This document shows positions 61,380 to 64,000 of a stretch of 64,000 bases of DNA, one piece after another. The position numbers and the translations under genes are program-made. This DNA is from Glandiceps talaboti (Eukaryota; Hemichordata; Enteropneusta; Spengelidae). The stretch spans positions 7,356,579 to 7,420,578 of the forward strand of contig NC_135568.1 of NCBI RefSeq assembly GCF_964340395.1, given 5' to 3'. The notes under the pieces were generated by a model. That model made no database searches. It saw only the letters and a program-made list of their open reading frames with translations, and was not told the origin of the DNA. Each line of letters opens with the position of its first letter. Position 1 is the stretch's first letter.

Positions 61380-62060
61380 CGGCCTGATAAAACAAAAGAA
61401 TCAGTGAGTACGTACATTTGCACTGAAAATGTAGTAAAACACACGAGAAGAGTGAGAATGCTTTTTATCACCGACGCGTCAAAGGACTGGGTGACGGCAG
61501 ACATATTTGACCACTTCGAGTAGGGTCTACGATTTGACAAAGGGAAAAAGTTCTTGGGTGCAAATATACCTCCACGAGGGTCTATGAATAAACTCATAAA
61601 ACAAAAGAATCAGTTTGTGTGTACATTTGCAGTAAAACACACAAGAAGAGTGAAGATACTTGTTATCACCGACGCGTGTTTAAGGACGACGTGACGGCAG
61701 ACATATTTGACCATAGACCCTACACGGGGTCTATGATTTGACAAATGGATAGACTGATAAAAGAAAATAATCAGTTTGCACGTACATTTACAACACAACA
61801 GAGCACATCATGAAAGTATGTATTTGGACACGTAAACGAGGTAACGACAGACACGTGTATAAGTTTAATAGTAGACACTGACCAACGAGTTCTTGATGCA
61901 AGCGCTGATTTCAGCGTGCGTTTTTGAAATTATTTAGGCGACATATCGACAAGGGAAAAGTTGTCAAATATTTGACAAGGAGCCAGGAAACAAAAGAATC
62001 TGTGTGCAACCTCAGACCACTATACGAATAGTGGTCTGAGGTGCAACGTTTGTAGGGAAA
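61380..62060. repeat. ~160-210-bp tandem repeat, about four copies
   Basis: ATAAAACAAAAGAATCAGT or variants start near 61386, 61595 and 61756, with a fourth trace at about 61990 (AAACAAAAGAATCTGTG). Shared downstream words are CGTACATTTGCA, AAAACACAC.AGAAGAGTGA, TTATCACCGACGCGT, GACGGCAGACATATTTGACC and GATTTGACAAA. Copy 2 contains a short hairpin (CATAGACCC/GGGTCTATG). Two minus frames read similar peptides in copies 1 and 2 (SILTLLVCFT, SIFTLLVCFT), probably because both copies keep the same reading. Confidence 0.8.
62004..62047. mobile_element. 30-bp perfect hairpin flanked by 7-bp direct repeats
   Basis: CTCAGACCACTAT and ATAGTGGTCTGAG form a 13-bp perfect stem around ACGA (62011-62040). 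Exact GTGCAAC copies flank it at 62004-62010 and 62041-62047. The hairpin falls within the fourth copy of the surrounding tandem repeat. The pattern is that of a miniature insertion with target-site duplication, although an internally deleted element or local inversion is possible. Confidence 0.6.
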
Positions 62061-62128
62061 CTGTCAAGTGTGTCATTAGGTTTGAATAATCTTGTGTCTT
62101 CAATGACATGCTTAATTATCATTCGGAC

Positions 62129-62407
62129 ATGGCGGATGTCAAGTATGAGTCAATGTTAACAGACAGCCAACCTATTGACCCCAATGTGATGATTTATTTC
62201 GCAATGGCACCCCAAGCTTACATCGCGTCCCAAGACTCGGACATAATAATGGCACATCGGCTATTGATTATTGTAATACGAAATCTGTGCATATATTCTA
62301 CGACGCAAACTTTACAAAGAAAAAACGAAACCAAAACTTCTCTACTTGGTTTGGACGCCACCGTAATAATTTGTATGGATCTGGGAGTAATTATGCTGTC
62401 AGTATAA
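62129..62407 (+). CDS. Possible small open frame, unknown protein
   Basis: ATGGCGGATG has G at -3 and +4 and opens 92 codons to TAA. The N-terminus is acidic and polar (MADVKYESMLTDSQPIDP). Two hydrophobic stretches follow (LLIIVI near residue 50; the last 20 residues). Composition is less AT-biased than most chance frames here. It is not recognised and is within chance length. ACATGGCGGATG also resembles a YY1 site, common at animal starts. Confidence 0.2.
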   Translation: MADVKYESMLTDSQPIDPNVMIYFAMAPQAYIASQDSDIIMAHRLLIIVIRNLCIYSTTQTLQRKNETKTSLLGLDATVIICMDLGVIMLSV

Positions 62408-62409
62408 TT

Positions 62410-63940
62410 ACTCCAAGTATTGATTGAGTAATTTCCAATAAATTTGAGTAAATCGTAATGAAACAATTGACGTGATTTCTAATAAACCCTTTTAATATTG
62501 GGATTTATTGATAAAAACCGCATTCTCATTGAAGGAATTTTATACATAATTATGGTCATTATATCCAGTGGGTTGGATCTTGGAGGTGGTTGTCGGTGGT
62601 GGTTGGTGGGGTGCGGGGTTAAAGCACGCCCCCAACGTGGGCATTTCAATGTCGTTCAAGTTTAACGTTTAACTCCCCAGTTGAAGATATAAAAGAATAG
62701 AGGGAATAAATGTCATTTCGTGTACTGCTTGATGTGAGAAACTTTCTAAATTTGAAATAGCGTGGATTGGGTTTAATTGAATATCTTCCCCTGCAAATAT
62801 AAATAGAATTATTCATAAATACAGGGAAATATCCCCGGTGGTCGCAGTCCCAGACGAAGCTGGTATGCATGCTTGTTCGAAATTTCACGGAAAAAAGGGG
62901 GTGTTTTTCGTCGGCCATCTAGGTCCGTGGAATCGTAAAAAGGGGGTACTACAGTAAACAATAGTATTAGGGCAAACTGTACGTACAGTGTATGGATTAG
63001 GTGTCCTTGATGAAGGTAAAACCTCCCGGATTTCGGAAATAATGGGTTGTTTTTTGCAGTGATTTTCTCGCAGATTCACTGAAAAAAAGGGTATATTTTT
63101 CATTGAAATATTCAGGGAAATTCAATTTATATATGTTATTTCATTTATTAACTTTCATGTTTCTAATGATATATTAAATTTATATTTTATCAATCATGTT
63201 TGTGTCGATTAATCTATTTTTATGTTGGACATGATCAATGTTGCATTTTCATTTTAAATACTTGCCATTCATCCGAATACGCTGTGTTACCGCCTTAATC
63301 ATTTTAGAAAGAAGAGTCACAAGAGGGCGCCCTACACAAGGTAAAATGGGGGCTAAAATCCCAAGCCGCGACGCGACGGTACATGAAAGGAAACTCTGTA
63401 CAAAATGTGACGAAAACCCGTACACTCAGCGAGTGTCTAAATATTATGTGATCTGAAACAAAGTTAGTGGAATATGCCGTGATTGGTTGGGAATATACTA
63501 AATTTTGTTGTGAAAAACTGGGAAATGGTGATTTTTTTCTTTCGAAAGAGACAATATATTGTACTAAACTATCATGGTACGTCCTCACATTTGATCCAAT
63601 AGCTGCCTCAGCACAGTTCTTCTAGTGGCCAAAGTATATCATCTTCTGTCTTTCTGACAAAGAAATATGGCGCTGTTTGTCTTTGTTTTGTAATATATGA
63701 GAGGTTGAAAACAAGTAGACACACTGTAATGTTACAGAACATTATTGCAACCCCAACCCCCACCCCACATGCTTGACGTGTAAAGGAAAATTACAAGCCA
63801 CAATGTTCAGAGTTGGCACCCCCGGGTTGGCACATCCTGGTACGGCTAAGATATTAACGTGAGAACTTGAACGTGGCCTAATTGATACCATGATAGTAAG
63901 GAATTCAGAGAGTTTTATAGGTACATCATATACAGTCACA
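62410..63940. other. Non-coding block near the window end
   Basis: No gene supported. It holds a G/T-rich stretch at 62581-62620 and two related segments with GAAAAAAGGGGGTGTTTTTC (62889-62908) and GAAAAAAAGGG (about 63080). A full CTCF-type match on plus at 63317-63331 (TCACAAGAGGGCGCC) is also present. Several minus frames of 70-94 codons are unrecognised. Confidence 0.5.
63317..63331 (+). promoter_or_regulatory. CTCF-type motif
   Basis: TCACAAGAGGGCGCC fits the core CTCF consensus NCANNAGRNGGCRSY at every position. Related but less complete words lie at 56138-56147 (plus) and 11957-11966 (minus). CTCF is present in bilaterians; occupancy here is inference. Confidence 0.4.
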
Positions 63941-63944
63941 CCAT

Positions 63945-64000
63945 ACACAACACAACACAACACAACACAACACAACACAACACAACACAACACAACACAA
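63945..64000. repeat. CACAA pentanucleotide array, continues past the window
   Basis: Eleven or so uninterrupted CACAA units reach the last base of the window, so the true length is unknown. The minus frame over it (C/V/L repeats) is an artefact. Confidence 0.97.

Overview
The window reads as nuclear DNA of an animal, most likely a marine invertebrate. It is roughly two-thirds A+T by eye and full of microsatellites, minisatellites, foldback elements and ACATGTAC-type words. It carries one clear tRNA-derived SINE. There are no prokaryotic gene strings, no rRNA, no intact tRNA gene, no CRISPR array and no long open reading frame. I cannot name the species; amphioxus, hemichordate, mollusc or annelid would all fit.

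Coding content is sparse. At this base composition a stop falls about every 14 codons, so my rough estimate is that several 100-codon frames arise by chance in 64 kb. Almost all frames here are such chance openings or readings of simple repeats. The best gene evidence is a minus-strand first exon at 55867-55945: a strong-context ATG, a textbook signal peptide and a GTGAGT donor, lying in a locally CpG-richer stretch (about 55.0-56.2 kb). Weaker minus-strand exon candidates lie downstream at 50076-50269 and 42137-42200 (arginine-rich in one frame); their phases fit that start. On the plus strand, four weak exon candidates (24719, 39067, 45725, 52896) also have compatible phases. Most of the window would then be intron. 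None of these products is recognised.

Layout. 0-10 kb: AT-rich DNA, a foldback element with tandem subunits (5.4-5.76 kb). 10-16 kb: a near-perfect palindrome (10154-10345), then minisatellites at 13.3-14.1 kb. 16-30 kb: minisatellites at 16.3, 18.7, 19.7 (each unit with a CCAAT box) and 23.4 kb. 29-35 kb: tandem X-box-like motifs, a minisatellite with YY1-like motifs split by a 230-bp tetranucleotide tract, and another minisatellite at 34.4 kb. 36-55 kb: CA, GGT and AAAT microsatellites, a 40-bp repeat at 50.7 kb, quiet AT-rich DNA. 55-64 kb: the candidate promoter and first exon, the SINE (57.7-58.1 kb), alternating inverted repeats around a 236-bp foldback MITE with an 11-bp target-site duplication, a ~160-210-bp tandem repeat broken by a hairpin with 7-bp direct repeats, and a CACAA array running off the end.

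At least three interspersed families recur within the window. They are called here family A (AATAATCCTAT), family B (GTATCGTTAC) and family C (GTAAAATCTACC); the names are mine.
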